Origin: Marivivens sp. | GTDB taxonomy: Bacteria; Pseudomonadota; Alphaproteobacteria; Rhodobacterales; Rhodobacteraceae | Assembly (NCBI GenBank): GCA_024642115.1 | Contig: JAHEBU010000009.1 | Coordinates: 124,001-188,000, forward strand | Reading direction: 5' to 3' | Length of the DNA: 64,000 bases | Shown here: piece after piece, positions 36,042-44,574 of the stretch | How the letters are laid out: every line of letters starts with the position of its first letter | How positions within the stretch are numbered: the stretch's first letter is position 1 | Program-made: the position numbers and the translations under genes | The notes under the pieces: model-generated | Seen by the model: only the letters and a program-made list of their open reading frames with translations | Told to the model about the DNA's origin: nothing | Database searches by the model: none

Positions 36042-39000
36042 CTAGATGACCCCGACGACAAGGTCGATGCCAGTCAGGTCGGTGATCCCCAGAAAGGTAA
36101 TCTGCGTTTGATCGTCAAAGATCAGCAAAGTGTCGTTGCCGACCCGTACCGCCGAGTCAATCAACGACTGGATAGAGGAGGACCACAGCCCGGGGTCGAT
36201 CACCAGCCTGTCCAGGGTGATTTCAAAGCCTGCGATCGTATCCTGACCCGCGTTGAAGATGAAGGTGTCCGAACCCTCGCCCCCGTCAAGATAGTCATTC
36301 CCCGCCCCGCCATCGAGCGTGTCGTTGCCCAGACTACCGATCAGGCGATCATTGTCGCCGCCGCCGAACATCACGTCATCGCCGCCGCCGCCGTTGAGAT
36401 AGTCCGTGCCCGCATCGCCATACATCCTGTCATTACCCGAAAAGCCCAGTAGCCGGTCATTTCCTGCCCCACCATAGAGGCAGTCTTGACCCGCCGCCCC
36501 GTTCAGCGAGTCATCCCCGTCATAGCCATAGATCGTCGTATTGGCGTCAGTGGCCGTCAGCGTATCAGCTCCGGACGTCCCGTTCAGAGTGGCGGCTGGT
36601 GGGGTTAGACTGGCGAGGATCTGTGCCGCAGTCATCGTGACGCCGCCCAGCGTGTAGGTTTCAACGTTGGTCACCGTGACAACACCTGTTGTCGTGCCGA
36701 TGACGAGGCCGCCTGTGATTGATCGAGCCGAGACAAGCTGTGACAGGCCAAAGGGGAGAACCAGCCTGTCCAGCCCGGCCCCGCCGTTGACCACTCCGGC
36801 ACCGTTGCAATACAGAACATCGTCGCCATTGCCACCGAACAGGCTGTCAAACCCGTCGTCGCCATAGAGCGTGTCGTTGCCGGTGCTTCCAATCAGATAG
36901 TCATTGCCCGCCCCACCATAGAGGATGTCATTCCCGATGCTGCCGTTCATCCGGTCATTGCCGTCCCCGCCGTACATCAGGTCGTTCCCTCCCCCGCCGT
37001 TGAAGAAGTCGTTACCAGCCCCGCCATAGATGACATCGTTGCCAGCATAGCTGTACAGCAGGTCCCTGCCTGAACTCCCCATCAGGGTGTCGGCCCCACT
37101 ACTGCCCCTAAGCGTAAGGCCCAGTGGCGTCACACCGGCGATGATCTGCGCCGCGGTTAGAACGACCCCGCCCAGAGAAAAGGTTTCAACGCCGGTCACT
37201 GCGATCTGACCTGCGGTCGTGGTAAGGAACACGGACTCTGCCGTTTGCGCGGCCGACAATAGCTGCGACAGGGTAAAGGGCAGGATCAGCGTATCAATCC
37301 CTGCTCCGCCATCGACCACCCCCCAGCCTTGCGAATACATCACATCGTCGCCATTTCCGCCGAACAGGCTGTCAAACCCCCCGTCGCCGTAGAGAGTGTC
37401 GTTCCCGTCACCCCCGTCGAGAAAGTCGTTCCCGGTCCCGCCATACATCACGTCGTTGCCGAGGCTACCGATCAGCCTGTCGTTGTCGGCCCCGCCATAC
37501 ATCAGGTCATCGCCGCCGCCTCCGTTGAGGTAGTCGATCCCCGCCTCGCCATATATCCTGTCGTTGCCCGCCATGCCCAGCAGCCGGTCGTTCCCCGTTC
37601 CGCCATAGAGCCAGTCCCGACCCGCCGCCCCGGTCAGCGTGTCCGCCCCGCCATAGCCATAGATCGTCGTATCGAGGTCGGTGGCGGTCAGCGTGTCCAC
37701 CCCGGCCGTGCCTTTCAGTGTGGCACCTTTGGGAATGACCCCGGCAATGATTTGTGCCGCTGTCATCGTGACCCCGGCGAGGCAAAAGACTTCGACATTC
37801 GTTACGGTGAGGTCGCCTGTTGTCGTGACAATGACGAGGTCGCCCGCACTCTGTGTGGCCGCCAGCAGCTCAGCCAAGGTGGACGACAGATACAGCGTAT
37901 CGGTCCCGGCGCCTCCGTCGATCACGCCTGACCCTTGGGCATAGAGCAGGTCGTCGCCGTTGCCGCCAAACAAGGTGTCTGTGCCGCTGCCACCGTCGAG
38001 GATGTCATCGCCGTCGCCGCCGTCTAGCAGATCATCCCCTGCTCCGCCAAAAAGCGAATCGTTTCCTATGCTGCCGATCAGCCGATCGTTGTCGGCCCCG
38101 CCGAACAGCAGGTCATTGCCGCCGCCGCCGTTGAGGTAGTCGTCACCGGTGTCGCCGAACAGCGCGTCGTTTCCTGCCATGCCGAACAGACGGTCGTTGC
38201 CATCGCCTCCTTCGATCCGGTCGTTGCCTGTCCCTCCGGTCAGGGTGTCTGCGCCGCCATAGCCGTAGATCGTCGTATCAATGTTGGTGGCCGTCAGGGT
38301 GTCGGCCCCGGCGGTTCCGGTGAGCGTGGCAGTTGTCGGGGTCAGGGCGGCGATGATCTGGACCGCCGTCGCTGTGGCACCCCCCAGCACATAGGTTTCC
38401 ACGTTGGTCACCGTGACGTCGCCTGCCGGAGTGCCGATCACCAGGCCACCCGCGATCTGTGTGGCAGACAACAGCTGGGCCAGCGTGAAGGGCAATAGCA
38501 GCGTGTCGGTCCCGGCCCCACCGTCGATCACCGCCGAGCCGTCGGAATAGATCAGGTCGTCCCCGGCCCCGCCGAACAGGCTGTCCAGCCCGCCGTCGCC
38601 ATAAAGGGTATCGTTCCCGTCGCCCCCTTCGACATAATCATCGCCGACGCCCCCGTACAAAAGGTCGCTTCCCGCCCCGCCAAACAGGCTGTCGTTGCCC
38701 GAGCCACCGAACAGGCTGTCGTTCCCGTCAAGTCCGAACAGGACATCCCCTCCGCCAAGTCCGCTGAGTTCGTCATCCCCTGCATCGCCCGTGAGTGTGT
38801 CGCGCGAGGCGCTTCCCGATTGCTGGATCGCGGCGACGCTGAGCGGCAGGACGATGTGCGTCAGGCCAAAGACATCTTCGAGGGCGAGGGACGAGACCGA
38901 CAGCGGCTGGTTATTCGAGGTGATGATCTCGAGTTCTTCAGACCCGAAGCGGAAGATGGCCCCGGTGGCCGTGACGGTTACGGCGATCTGACCGAAACCG

Positions 39001-40493
39001 TAAAGTCGCCCCCAGGCCGACAGGTCTAGCCGATCCTGCCCGACGGCAAAATCGGTGATGAGGTCTCGCTGCCCGTCGGCTGAGAGGACGAACAGATCTG
39101 ACCCCGGCCCGCCGGTCAGGCGGTCGGTTCCAGCACCGTCCGACAGGATGTCATCACCGCCGCCGCCAAAGATCGTGTCGTTGCCCGCGTTCCCAAAGAT
39201 CATGTCGGCCCGGCTGTCGCCGCTCAGGGTATCGGCGCCGTCCGTCCCTGTCAGCATGGGGGCAAAGGTGCCAAGGTTCGCGGTCAGGCGGGTGATCCCG
39301 GCCTCGGTTTCCGAAGCCGCGAATACATTGAGGGACCCGTTCAGCCAAGCCATCGCCACAGACCGCACATTGGTCAGTCCCGACTGGAGGCTGTCCGCGA
39401 TGCTGTCGAGAAGGACCAGACGCCCGTCGGGCATCAGGGTCATCAAGGTCAGCCCATCATCCGCCCCGCCCACCACAACAAGGACCCTGTCGCCTACTGT
39501 CAGCACATCAAGGGCGCTGATCCCGTCAAACCGGGTATAGAGCGTGTCGATCACATGGTCGGTCAGGGTCATCCGACCGGCGGCGTCGATTTCCAGGACA
39601 GTGAGGGAAGATGAACCTGGCGAGCCGACAATGACAAAGGTTCTGTCGCCGATCGTCACGGTATCGACCAACTGCGGGTCCGCTATACCCAGTCCCTGAA
39701 TGGCGCCTACCTCGGACGTTTTCAGGAGTGATCCGTCGGACTGCACGGAAAAGGTGCGCACACTGTCGGTGGCAGCCGACACGGCAATAAGGAACGGCTG
39801 ATTGCCGATCTGAACCTGCGTCATGGCCGGGATTTCCGACGACCAGCTTGACCCGTAGTCCGATGTCGCCCCGACCTGGACAAGGGTATTTCCGGCCCCG
39901 ATGGACCAACACGATATTCCCGCCCCGGCGACATCAGCCATGTAGATGTAGGACATTCCGCTGACGGGATGGGTCACGACCTCGATCGCGCTGTGCGCGT
40001 CGAGGTCGCCCGTGAACCTGAACCGGCTGGCGAACGTGCCGTCAGGGTTCATGCTGTACCCCGAAATCCCCCGGTCCGGTCGCCCATAAAGAAGCATGAG
40101 CGTTGCGCCGTTCACGGTAATCGGATCGAAATACATCGGACCGGTCAGACCCCCCCCGGCGAGGTGACTTGCCTGACTAGCAAGGCTGAGCCCGCCTGTG
40201 AGGTTGAACGAGGATATCCCTCCGCCCAGCGCTGTCGTTGACAGCAGATGAGGCGTGCCCGTGCCGGCCGCTGTGAGCCGGCCGGTGCTGTCCGTCCAGA
40301 CGATGGAAAGATCCGTCAGGTTGGAAACATACCCCGACGGCCCGCCGAGATACCACTCGGCGACGTTGAAATAGGACACGACAAGATCCCCGTTAGTGGC
40401 CCCACCACATGCAGGCACTGTTGGGAGAAGCCGCTTAACGGCACCGAAACGAAGGGTGGCGAAACTAAGGCTCTTGGAACAAATTATTATCAA
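36042..40493 (-). CDS. RTX-type calcium-binding secreted protein with propeller-like N-terminus
   Basis: Up to 1483 residues. Residues about 45-430 hold repeated propeller-like strands (for example VGDRVLVVVGGADDGLTLMTLMPDGRLVLL, FLIAVSAATDSVRTFSVQSDGS). From about 435 there are dozens of GGxGxDxxx nonapeptides (GGAGNDYLDGG type), which bind calcium and fold as a parallel beta roll. These are arranged in four ~190-residue super-repeats, each ending with a LP-TLxQLLSA ... TNVETYxLGG ... MTAAQIIA segment. The C-terminal tail (DTFIFNAGQDTIAGFE ... GIDLVVGVI) suits type I secretion. The longest frame begins with TTG at 40493; a GTG at 40379 with GGGG upstream is a better-looking start. Type I exporter genes are not next to it. 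Adhesion or biofilm role is inferred. Confidence 0.85.
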   Translation of the reverse strand: MIIICSKSLSFATLRFGAVKRLLPTVPACGGATNGDLVVSYFNVAEWYLGGPSGYVSNLTDLSIVWTDSTGRLTAAGTGTPHLLSTTALGGGISSFNLTGGLSLASQASHLAGGGLTGPMYFDPITVNGATLMLLYGRPDRGISGYSMNPDGTFASRFRFTGDLDAHSAIEVVTHPVSGMSYIYMADVAGAGISCWSIGAGNTLVQVGATSDYGSSWSSEIPAMTQVQIGNQPFLIAVSAATDSVRTFSVQSDGSLLKTSEVGAIQGLGIADPQLVDTVTIGDRTFVIVGSPGSSSLTVLEIDAAGRMTLTDHVIDTLYTRFDGISALDVLTVGDRVLVVVGGADDGLTLMTLMPDGRLVLLDSIADSLQSGLTNVRSVAMAWLNGSLNVFAASETEAGITRLTANLGTFAPMLTGTDGADTLSGDSRADMIFGNAGNDTIFGGGGDDILSDGAGTDRLTGGPGSDLFVLSADGQRDLITDFAVGQDRLDLSAWGRLYGFGQIAVTVTATGAIFRFGSEELEIITSNNQPLSVSSLALEDVFGLTHIVLPLSVAAIQQSGSASRDTLTGDAGDDELSGLGGGDVLFGLDGNDSLFGGSGNDSLFGGAGSDLLYGGVGDDYVEGGDGNDTLYGDGGLDSLFGGAGDDLIYSDGSAVIDGGAGTDTLLLPFTLAQLLSATQIAGGLVIGTPAGDVTVTNVETYVLGGATATAVQIIAALTPTTATLTGTAGADTLTATNIDTTIYGYGGADTLTGGTGNDRIEGGDGNDRLFGMAGNDALFGDTGDDYLNGGGGNDLLFGGADNDRLIGSIGNDSLFGGAGDDLLDGGDGDDILDGGSGTDTLFGGNGDDLLYAQGSGVIDGGAGTDTLYLSSTLAELLAATQSAGDLVIVTTTGDLTVTNVEVFCLAGVTMTAAQIIAGVIPKGATLKGTAGVDTLTATDLDTTIYGYGGADTLTGAAGRDWLYGGTGNDRLLGMAGNDRIYGEAGIDYLNGGGGDDLMYGGADNDRLIGSLGNDVMYGGTGNDFLDGGDGNDTLYGDGGFDSLFGGNGDDVMYSQGWGVVDGGAGIDTLILPFTLSQLLSAAQTAESVFLTTTAGQIAVTGVETFSLGGVVLTAAQIIAGVTPLGLTLRGSSGADTLMGSSGRDLLYSYAGNDVIYGGAGNDFFNGGGGNDLMYGGDGNDRMNGSIGNDILYGGAGNDYLIGSTGNDTLYGDDGFDSLFGGNGDDVLYCNGAGVVNGGAGLDRLVLPFGLSQLVSARSITGGLVIGTTTGVVTVTNVETYTLGGVTMTAAQILASLTPPAATLNGTSGADTLTATDANTTIYGYDGDDSLNGAAGQDCLYGGAGNDRLLGFSGNDRMYGDAGTDYLNGGGGDDVMFGGGDNDRLIGSLGNDTLDGGAGNDYLDGGEGSDTFIFNAGQDTIAGFEITLDRLVIDPGLWSSSIQSLIDSAVRVGNDTLLIFDDQTQITFLGITDLTGIDLVVGVI
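36300..38720. repeat. Tandem super-repeats inside the RTX gene
   Basis: Coding repeats of about 570-606 bases. The marker ATAGATCGTCGTAT recurs at about 36527, 37661 and 38267, with a decayed copy near 37080. Each unit encodes a run of calcium nonapeptides and one conserved non-RTX spacer. Confidence 0.8.
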
Positions 40494-40553
40494 TCACATA
40501 GGCAAACTCAGCCTGCGAAAGGGGCCCGAGATCGACCAGAGGACTGGTGGAGC

Positions 40554-41693
40554 CTAGTTGGTGACCTGATTTGCCAGACCGAAGGCAGACCCGATCAGAC
40601 CAAAGATCGTTCTGGCCGAATTGACCGGACTTTCCGTTGCATAGACCAGATCGCCTGAATTAATTCGGAAGTTGCTGGCGCTGAACAGCCCGTCCGCCGA
40701 GGTCAGGTCGATGGTAAACACGACCCGCTGATGCTGTGGGCCTGACCCGTCGGACCGGATCGCAGAGGCGGGATATTGCCGCAGGATCAGAACCCCTTTG
40801 GGATTGGCCCGGTTATCGGCCACCCCGCCGATGATCGACAGCGCCTCGAGCGCCGAAATCGAATCCTTGGTAAAGGGATGACTGGATTCGCTACTGGTCG
40901 CCCCGAGCGACAGGAAATATCGGCTGTCGCGTTCGACGATCACCTTGTCACCGCCGCGCAACGTGGTGTTGAGCGCCGGATTGGAAAACAGCCGGCTGGC
41001 CGACACCGAATAGATGTCTGAGCCGCGGATCAGCTTGACCTGAGGGTTATCAAGGCTATTCGAAATGCCACCGCCCATCGACAGCAGGTCGAGAACCGTA
41101 ATGTCCTGATCCGTGAGAGGATAGGGACCTGCGTTGGCCACGCCGCCGACAAGGCTGACCGTGTTCTGGCGGCCCTGGACGACGTCAAGCTGGACCTCGG
41201 CCGAGGGGATCACGACGCGATACTTTTCCTCGATCACTTCTCGAGCGTGATCGGGGCTCATCCCGCTGATCCGGACCGTTCCGATGTAGGGGGCAAAGAT
41301 CGTCCCGTTGCTGGCAACCGTCATGTCGCCCAGTTTCACAAAGCGCTGACCGCCGACTGTCAAAAGCGAATTCTCTTCGATGTTCCAGACCGTCACGCTG
41401 ATCTTGTCACCGGACGCGATGATCTGGTTGGGGCTTTGCGCCTGACGGTTGATCCAGCCGCGCCGTGTTTCGCCGACCGAGGGCCAGCTTTCGAACCGGC
41501 TCAGCCCGTCGCGGGTAACGGCCTCGACCTGGAATTCGGGAGTGGTCACATCGTCATCCGTGGCAACCGAGAGGACTTCGCGCTGGAAACCTGCACCGCG
41601 CGGAAGGGCGCATCCGGCGAGGGCTGTCATCGCTACGAGGGCGATCATTATTCCCCCACGGAAAACTTGCCGTGGTTCACCCAAAGATTGCAT
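40554..41693 (-). CDS. Polysaccharide export outer-membrane lipoprotein (Wza/KpsD type)
   Basis: 379 residues with lipoprotein signal (MIALVAMTALAGC; lipobox LAGC, Cys about 28). The Poly_export domain follows: IIASGDKISVTVWNIEE, DMTVASNGTIFAPYIGTVRISGMSPDHAREVIEEKYR, and SLBB repeats VSLVGGVANAGPYPLTDQDITVLDLLSMGGGI and FLSLGATSSESSHPFTKDSISALEALSIIGGV. This forms the outer-membrane channel for capsule or exopolysaccharide export with KpsE/KpsMT-type partners, which are coded at 46330-49291. The stress-response module separates them. Leftward, 60 bases upstream of the RTX gene start. Confidence 0.92.
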   Translation of the reverse strand: MQSLGEPRQVFRGGIMIALVAMTALAGCALPRGAGFQREVLSVATDDDVTTPEFQVEAVTRDGLSRFESWPSVGETRRGWINRQAQSPNQIIASGDKISVTVWNIEENSLLTVGGQRFVKLGDMTVASNGTIFAPYIGTVRISGMSPDHAREVIEEKYRVVIPSAEVQLDVVQGRQNTVSLVGGVANAGPYPLTDQDITVLDLLSMGGGISNSLDNPQVKLIRGSDIYSVSASRLFSNPALNTTLRGGDKVIVERDSRYFLSLGATSSESSHPFTKDSISALEALSIIGGVADNRANPKGVLILRQYPASAIRSDGSGPQHQRVVFTIDLTSADGLFSASNFRINSGDLVYATESPVNSARTIFGLIGSAFGLANQVTN

Positions 41694-41868
41694 GGTCCAC
41701 CCTTCTTTTGGCTAGAGTCTGAAAGACCCGCGCAAAAGTCCCCCGACCTCATAGCGTCTGAGGGGGCTGGTGGAAAAGCCGGAACTGGTTCGGGACCCGG
41801 TCGAATGGCGAAACTCGGCCCAATTTCTGTGGATAAGTCGGCTGGCCATTCAAGCGGAGGTCGTTTTC

Positions 41869-42225
41869 CTATCGACGCGGTGGCCCGGCACCGTCCTGAA
41901 GTCCGCGAAGAAATGCGACCAGAACCGATGCCATCGGATGATCCGCGTCATAGCCCGGCGCATCATCCTGAGGAGGGTGACGGTGTGCGACGCGGTGCGG
42001 TGGCCGCCGACGGGCTGCGGCAAAAGCCAGAAGGACAAGGGCAAGACCCACATAGGCAAGCCCGATCACCAGGCACGCAAATTCAGGGCTTTTGCTGACA
42101 GAAAGAACGATGAAGGCCGCTGCCGTCAGAAACCCCAGACCAACCACAAGAAAGACGGCCCCCAAAAGGCCGAGAGCCGTTTTACGCATCGCGTCAGCGA
42201 CAGTATTCTTGAGGTGATCGAGCAT
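41869..42225 (-). CDS. Holin-like DUF1469-type membrane protein
   Basis: 118 residues. Two hydrophobic segments (about 19-41 and 47-68; KTALGLLGAVFLVVGLGFLTAAAFIVLS and FACLVIGLAYVGLALVLLAFAAARR), then an Arg/His/Pro-rich tail. This arrangement resembles the phage-holin-superfamily 'Act-Hol-X' proteins that accompany DUF883 (ElaB/YqjD-like) genes in stress operons. Five bases downstream of the DUF883 gene, so in its operon. A lytic role is unlikely; a membrane-stress role is inferred from neighbours. Confidence 0.68.
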   Translation of the reverse strand: MLDHLKNTVADAMRKTALGLLGAVFLVVGLGFLTAAAFIVLSVSKSPEFACLVIGLAYVGLALVLLAFAAARRRPPHRVAHRHPPQDDAPGYDADHPMASVLVAFLRGLQDGAGPPRR

Positions 42226-42230
42226 GAGGA

Positions 42231-42551
42231 TCAGCGCCGGCTCAGCAGCAGGCCGACAAGGAACCCGACACCTGCCGCGATGCCGACAGAAGCAGCCGGA
42301 TTTTGGCGTACAGCGGTTTCCGTTTCGTCATAAAGCCCTTGAGCCTTGAGCCGGGCCAGTTCAGTTGCGTCTTTTGCCATCCCGTTGAGATGGGCGGCAC
42401 CATCGCTGGCCTTGTTTGCCAGACGCGCGCCTTGGTTCTGGCCATAACTGGCGACGGTAGAGGTAAGCGCCAAGATGTCATCCCGCAGAGTCTTGATCTG
42501 CTGTTCGAGATCGGCGGCGGTGGCGGTTTCCGTGGTATCTGTGCGAGCCAT
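42231..42551 (-). CDS. DUF883 / ElaB-YqjD-like membrane-anchored protein
   Basis: 106 residues from the ATG at 42551 with AGGAG about 7 bases before; the frame is open to 42641 without a site. A long helix with heptad character (ADLEQQIKTLRDDILALTSTVASYGQ...) leads to a C-terminal membrane segment ASVGIAAGVGFLVGLLLSRR, the hallmark of YqjD/ElaB proteins that tether ribosomes to the membrane in stationary phase in E. coli. An EcfG-type promoter precedes it. The ribosome function is known for E. coli YqjD only. Confidence 0.83.
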   Translation of the reverse strand: MARTDTTETATAADLEQQIKTLRDDILALTSTVASYGQNQGARLANKASDGAAHLNGMAKDATELARLKAQGLYDETETAVRQNPAASVGIAAGVGFLVGLLLSRR

Positions 42552-42585
42552 CAGTCGTCTCCTGTGAGTCTGGAATTCAGTATCA

Positions 42586-42609
42586 AACGCCGGGCGAACC
42601 GTTTGGTTC
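42586..42609 (-). promoter_or_regulatory. EcfG-type promoter of the DUF883 operon
   Basis: Minus-strand GGAAC at 42609-42605, 15 bases, CGTT at 42589-42586. The spacing is one base below the usual 16-17, but the sequence elements are exact and it lies 34 bases before the ATG at 42551. It is back to back with the promoter at 42634. Confidence 0.5.
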
Positions 42610-42633
42610 CCAACCACTTGGGCGGTCATAACA

Positions 42634-42659
42634 TGGAACATTTCCCAGACAGGGGACGT
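42634..42659 (+). promoter_or_regulatory. EcfG-type promoter of the DUF1328 gene
   Basis: GGAAC at 42634-42638, 17 bases, CGTT at 42656-42659: a full consensus match. 51 bases before the ATG at 42711. Confidence 0.68.
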
Positions 42660-42710
42660 TTTTCACTCGATCGTCCGTAGGATGTTCCATCAACCAAAAA
42701 GGAGTCTGTC

Positions 42711-42872
42711 ATGTTAGGTTGGGCAGCCATCTTTTTTGTCGTCGCGTTGATTGCCGCCATTTTCGGATTTGGCGGGATCGCAACAGCGTCGGTTGGAATC
42801 GCGAAAGTTCTGTTTGTGATCTTTCTGATTCTTTTCGTCGTGACCTTGATCGCGCGCATTGCGCGACGATGA
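42711..42872 (+). CDS. DUF1328/YtjA-family small membrane protein
   Basis: 53 residues, two hydrophobic helices: [20 protein letters not shown], then [20 protein letters not shown], and a basic end ARIARR. This is the YtjA/DUF1328 pattern, where W4, GFGGIA and AKVLF are conserved. AAGGAG lies 8 bases before the ATG. It is under an EcfG-type promoter and ends in a strong terminator. Function unknown; members are often osmotic or general-stress induced. Confidence 0.85.
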   Translation: MLGWAAIFFVVALIAAIFGFGGIATASVGIAKVLFVIFLILFVVTLIARIARR

Positions 42873-42882
42873 AAACGAAAAA

Positions 42883-42908
42883 GGCCCCGTGAAAACGGGG
42901 CCTTTTTT
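42883..42908 (+). terminator. Bidirectional Rho-independent terminator
   Basis: Perfect 8-bp stem GGCCCCGT/ACGGGGCC with GAAA loop, followed by six T (42903-42908); an A-rich run on the left side (42872-42882) supplies the U-tract for the phyR transcript converging from the right. Confidence 0.93.
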
Positions 42909-42923
42909 GTGGTTATCGACAGA

Positions 42924-43736
42924 TCAGATGACCAGAGTTTCGGTCGAGGAAAAGAACATCGCCTGGCTGACGGCGGACCGCACCTGCTCTTCGGAGTAAG
43001 GTTTGGTGATGACAAAGGCCGGTTCGGGCCGTTCACCGGTCAGCAGGCGTTCGGGGAAGGCGGTGATAAAGATCACCGGTATGTCGCCAGCGGCCTTGAG
43101 AATATCGTTGACCGCGTCGATCCCCGACGACCCATCGGCAAGCTGGATGTCCGACAGGATCAGGCTGGGCAGTTCCCGGCGAGACAGTTCGACGGCATCC
43201 TTGTGTGTCCGGGCGACGCCGGTGATCTGGTGGCCCATGTCGGCGATAATGCTTTGCAGGTCGAGCGCGATGATCGCCTCGTCCTCGATGACCATGACGC
43301 GGCCGCTGATGCTCGATTCCATCTCGGTCATGGCGATGGACAGAAGATGTTTCACCTCGTCCTCGTCAGTTCCCATGATCTGGGCGATTTCGCTCACGGA
43401 AAACTCTTCGATGGTGCGCAACAAAAGCACCTCTCGGGTGTTGGGTGTCAGACGGCGCAAGTGGCGCTGGGCAACTTCGCTCAGTGAGTTGTCCCCGTCC
43501 GAGACGGGCGCACCGAGGCTGGTCCAGATCTGGTGAAAGGAATGGAACAGGGCAACCTTGTGACTGAGGCCCTGCTCAAACACGCTTCGGTCGACGAGAA
43601 GTGCCTCAAGCGTTGCAGCGGCATAGCTGTCGCCAGACTTTTGACTGCCCGTCAGGGCGCGTGCGTAGCGGCGCAAATAGGGCAGCAGGTCTGCTACGAT
43701 TTGCGAGAGGAATTGCGGGCTGGCGTCAGACGACAT
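42924..43736 (-). CDS. phyR: PhyR, general stress response anti-anti-sigma regulator
   Basis: 270 residues. An N-terminal sigma-factor-like domain (about 10-130; LPYLRRYARALTGSQKSGDSYAA and LTPNTREVLLLRTIEEFSVSEIAQIMGTDEDEVKHLL) is joined to a C-terminal receiver: VMVIEDEAIIALDLQ, phosphoacceptor about Asp196 in LILSDIQLADGSSGID, and VFITAFPERLL ... FVITKPYSEEQV. When phosphorylated, PhyR binds NepR and releases EcfG. It faces away from nepR-ecfG across a 105-base shared promoter region, the canonical arrangement. Confidence 0.97.
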   Translation of the reverse strand: MSSDASPQFLSQIVADLLPYLRRYARALTGSQKSGDSYAAATLEALLVDRSVFEQGLSHKVALFHSFHQIWTSLGAPVSDGDNSLSEVAQRHLRRLTPNTREVLLLRTIEEFSVSEIAQIMGTDEDEVKHLLSIAMTEMESSISGRVMVIEDEAIIALDLQSIIADMGHQITGVARTHKDAVELSRRELPSLILSDIQLADGSSGIDAVNDILKAAGDIPVIFITAFPERLLTGERPEPAFVITKPYSEEQVRSAVSQAMFFSSTETLVI

Positions 43737-43762
43737 CAGGGAGTCCTTTTTTGAATTACCTG

Positions 43763-43787
43763 GGAACCAATCCCGAAGTAGCGGGTT
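43763..43787 (+). promoter_or_regulatory. EcfG-type promoter of nepR-ecfG
   Basis: GGAAC at 43763-43767 and GGTT at 43784-43787 with 16 bases between, close to the EcfG consensus. It lies inside an imperfect inverted repeat (43763-43794) whose other arm carries GGAAC on the minus strand toward phyR. Gives autoregulation of the module. Confidence 0.6.
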
Positions 43788-43841
43788 TGGTTCCGCAAGA
43801 AAAATGTTTTACTGCTGGTCATCGGAGCGGACACAGGACCC

Positions 43842-43991
43842 ATGATGGAACCCAAGAAACCAAAGTCTAGCATCGAGGACCAGATAGAAGAGAACCTCAA
43901 GAAGGTCTACCAGCAGAAGGTCACGGAGCAAGTCCCGGACACCCTGCTTGAACTCATTTCAAAGCTGCGGGCGCAGGATTCGCAGCAATGA
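43842..43991 (+). CDS. nepR: NepR anti-sigma factor
   Basis: 49 residues: MMEPKKPKSSIEDQIEENLK, KVYQQKVTEQVPDTLLELIS, KLRAQDSQQ. The two short helices around the conserved V-P-D-x-L-x-x-L-I-x-x-L segment are the NepR core that clamps EcfG, and competitively PhyR. An ATG doublet at 43842 and 43845 is available. Its TGA overlaps the ecfG ATG (ATGA), so anti-sigma and sigma are translationally coupled. Confidence 0.93.
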   Translation: MMEPKKPKSSIEDQIEENLKKVYQQKVTEQVPDTLLELISKLRAQDSQQ

Positions 43992-44569
43992 AGAGCCAAG
44001 TCGACATGCACAAGGACCCGCGGGAAGAAATCGTCGAGCACCTGGGGTCGCTGCGGGGTTTTGCGCTTAGCCTGACCCGCGACGGCTCTGCCGCGGACGA
44101 TCTGGTGCAGGACACTGTCATCAAGGCATGGAAGGCGATCGACCAGTTTCAGGTGGGGACAAACCTGCGGGCCTGGCTGTTCACGATTTTGCGTAACACG
44201 TATTATTCCGGTCGCCGCAAGTCGCGCCGCGAAGTGTCTGACACGGACGGCCTGTTTGCCGCGACGCTGTCGGTCAAGCCGGATCACGATGGCAAACTTG
44301 CCCTGACTGATTTCTTCAAGGTCTTTAGCCAGTTGCCGGACGAACAGCGAGAAGCGCTGATCCTCGTCGGGGCTTCGGGGTTCGCTTATGAGGAGGCGGC
44401 AGAAACCTGCGGCGTCGCGGTCGGAACTATCAAGAGCCGGGTCAATCGCGGTCGCAAGCGGTTGATAGAACTGCTGCAAATGAGTGATGGCGAGTCGATC
44501 GACATTACCGATCAGGCCACTCTTGGCGTCATCAACAGCCAGCTTGCTGTCCACCGGTATCAGGACTAG
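43988..44569 (+). CDS. ecfG: EcfG-type general stress sigma factor
   Basis: 193 residues, ECF sigma factor of the EcfG (ECF15) group. Region 2: EEIVEHLGSLRGFALSLTRDGSAADDLVQDTVIKAWKAIDQF and LRAWLFTILRNTYYSGRRKSRREV; region 4: LPDEQREALILVGASGFAYEEAAETCGVAVGTIKSRVNRGRKRL. It recognises the GGAAC ... CGTT promoters found in this window. Coupled to nepR and followed after 5 bases by the kinase gene. Confidence 0.96.
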   Translation: MKSQVDMHKDPREEIVEHLGSLRGFALSLTRDGSAADDLVQDTVIKAWKAIDQFQVGTNLRAWLFTILRNTYYSGRRKSRREVSDTDGLFAATLSVKPDHDGKLALTDFFKVFSQLPDEQREALILVGASGFAYEEAAETCGVAVGTIKSRVNRGRKRLIELLQMSDGESIDITDQATLGVINSQLAVHRYQD

Positions 44570-44574
44570 CGGCC

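Noticed and set aside
36300-38720. Repeat array reminiscent of CRISPR or satellite DNA
   Set aside because: Repeats stay in frame and encode calcium-binding nonapeptides of the RTX gene; lengths do not fit a CRISPR array.
43770-43794. EcfG promoter directed toward phyR
   Set aside because: Minus-strand GGAAC is present but the -10 position reads GATT or GGAT, not CGTT; kept only as a comment.
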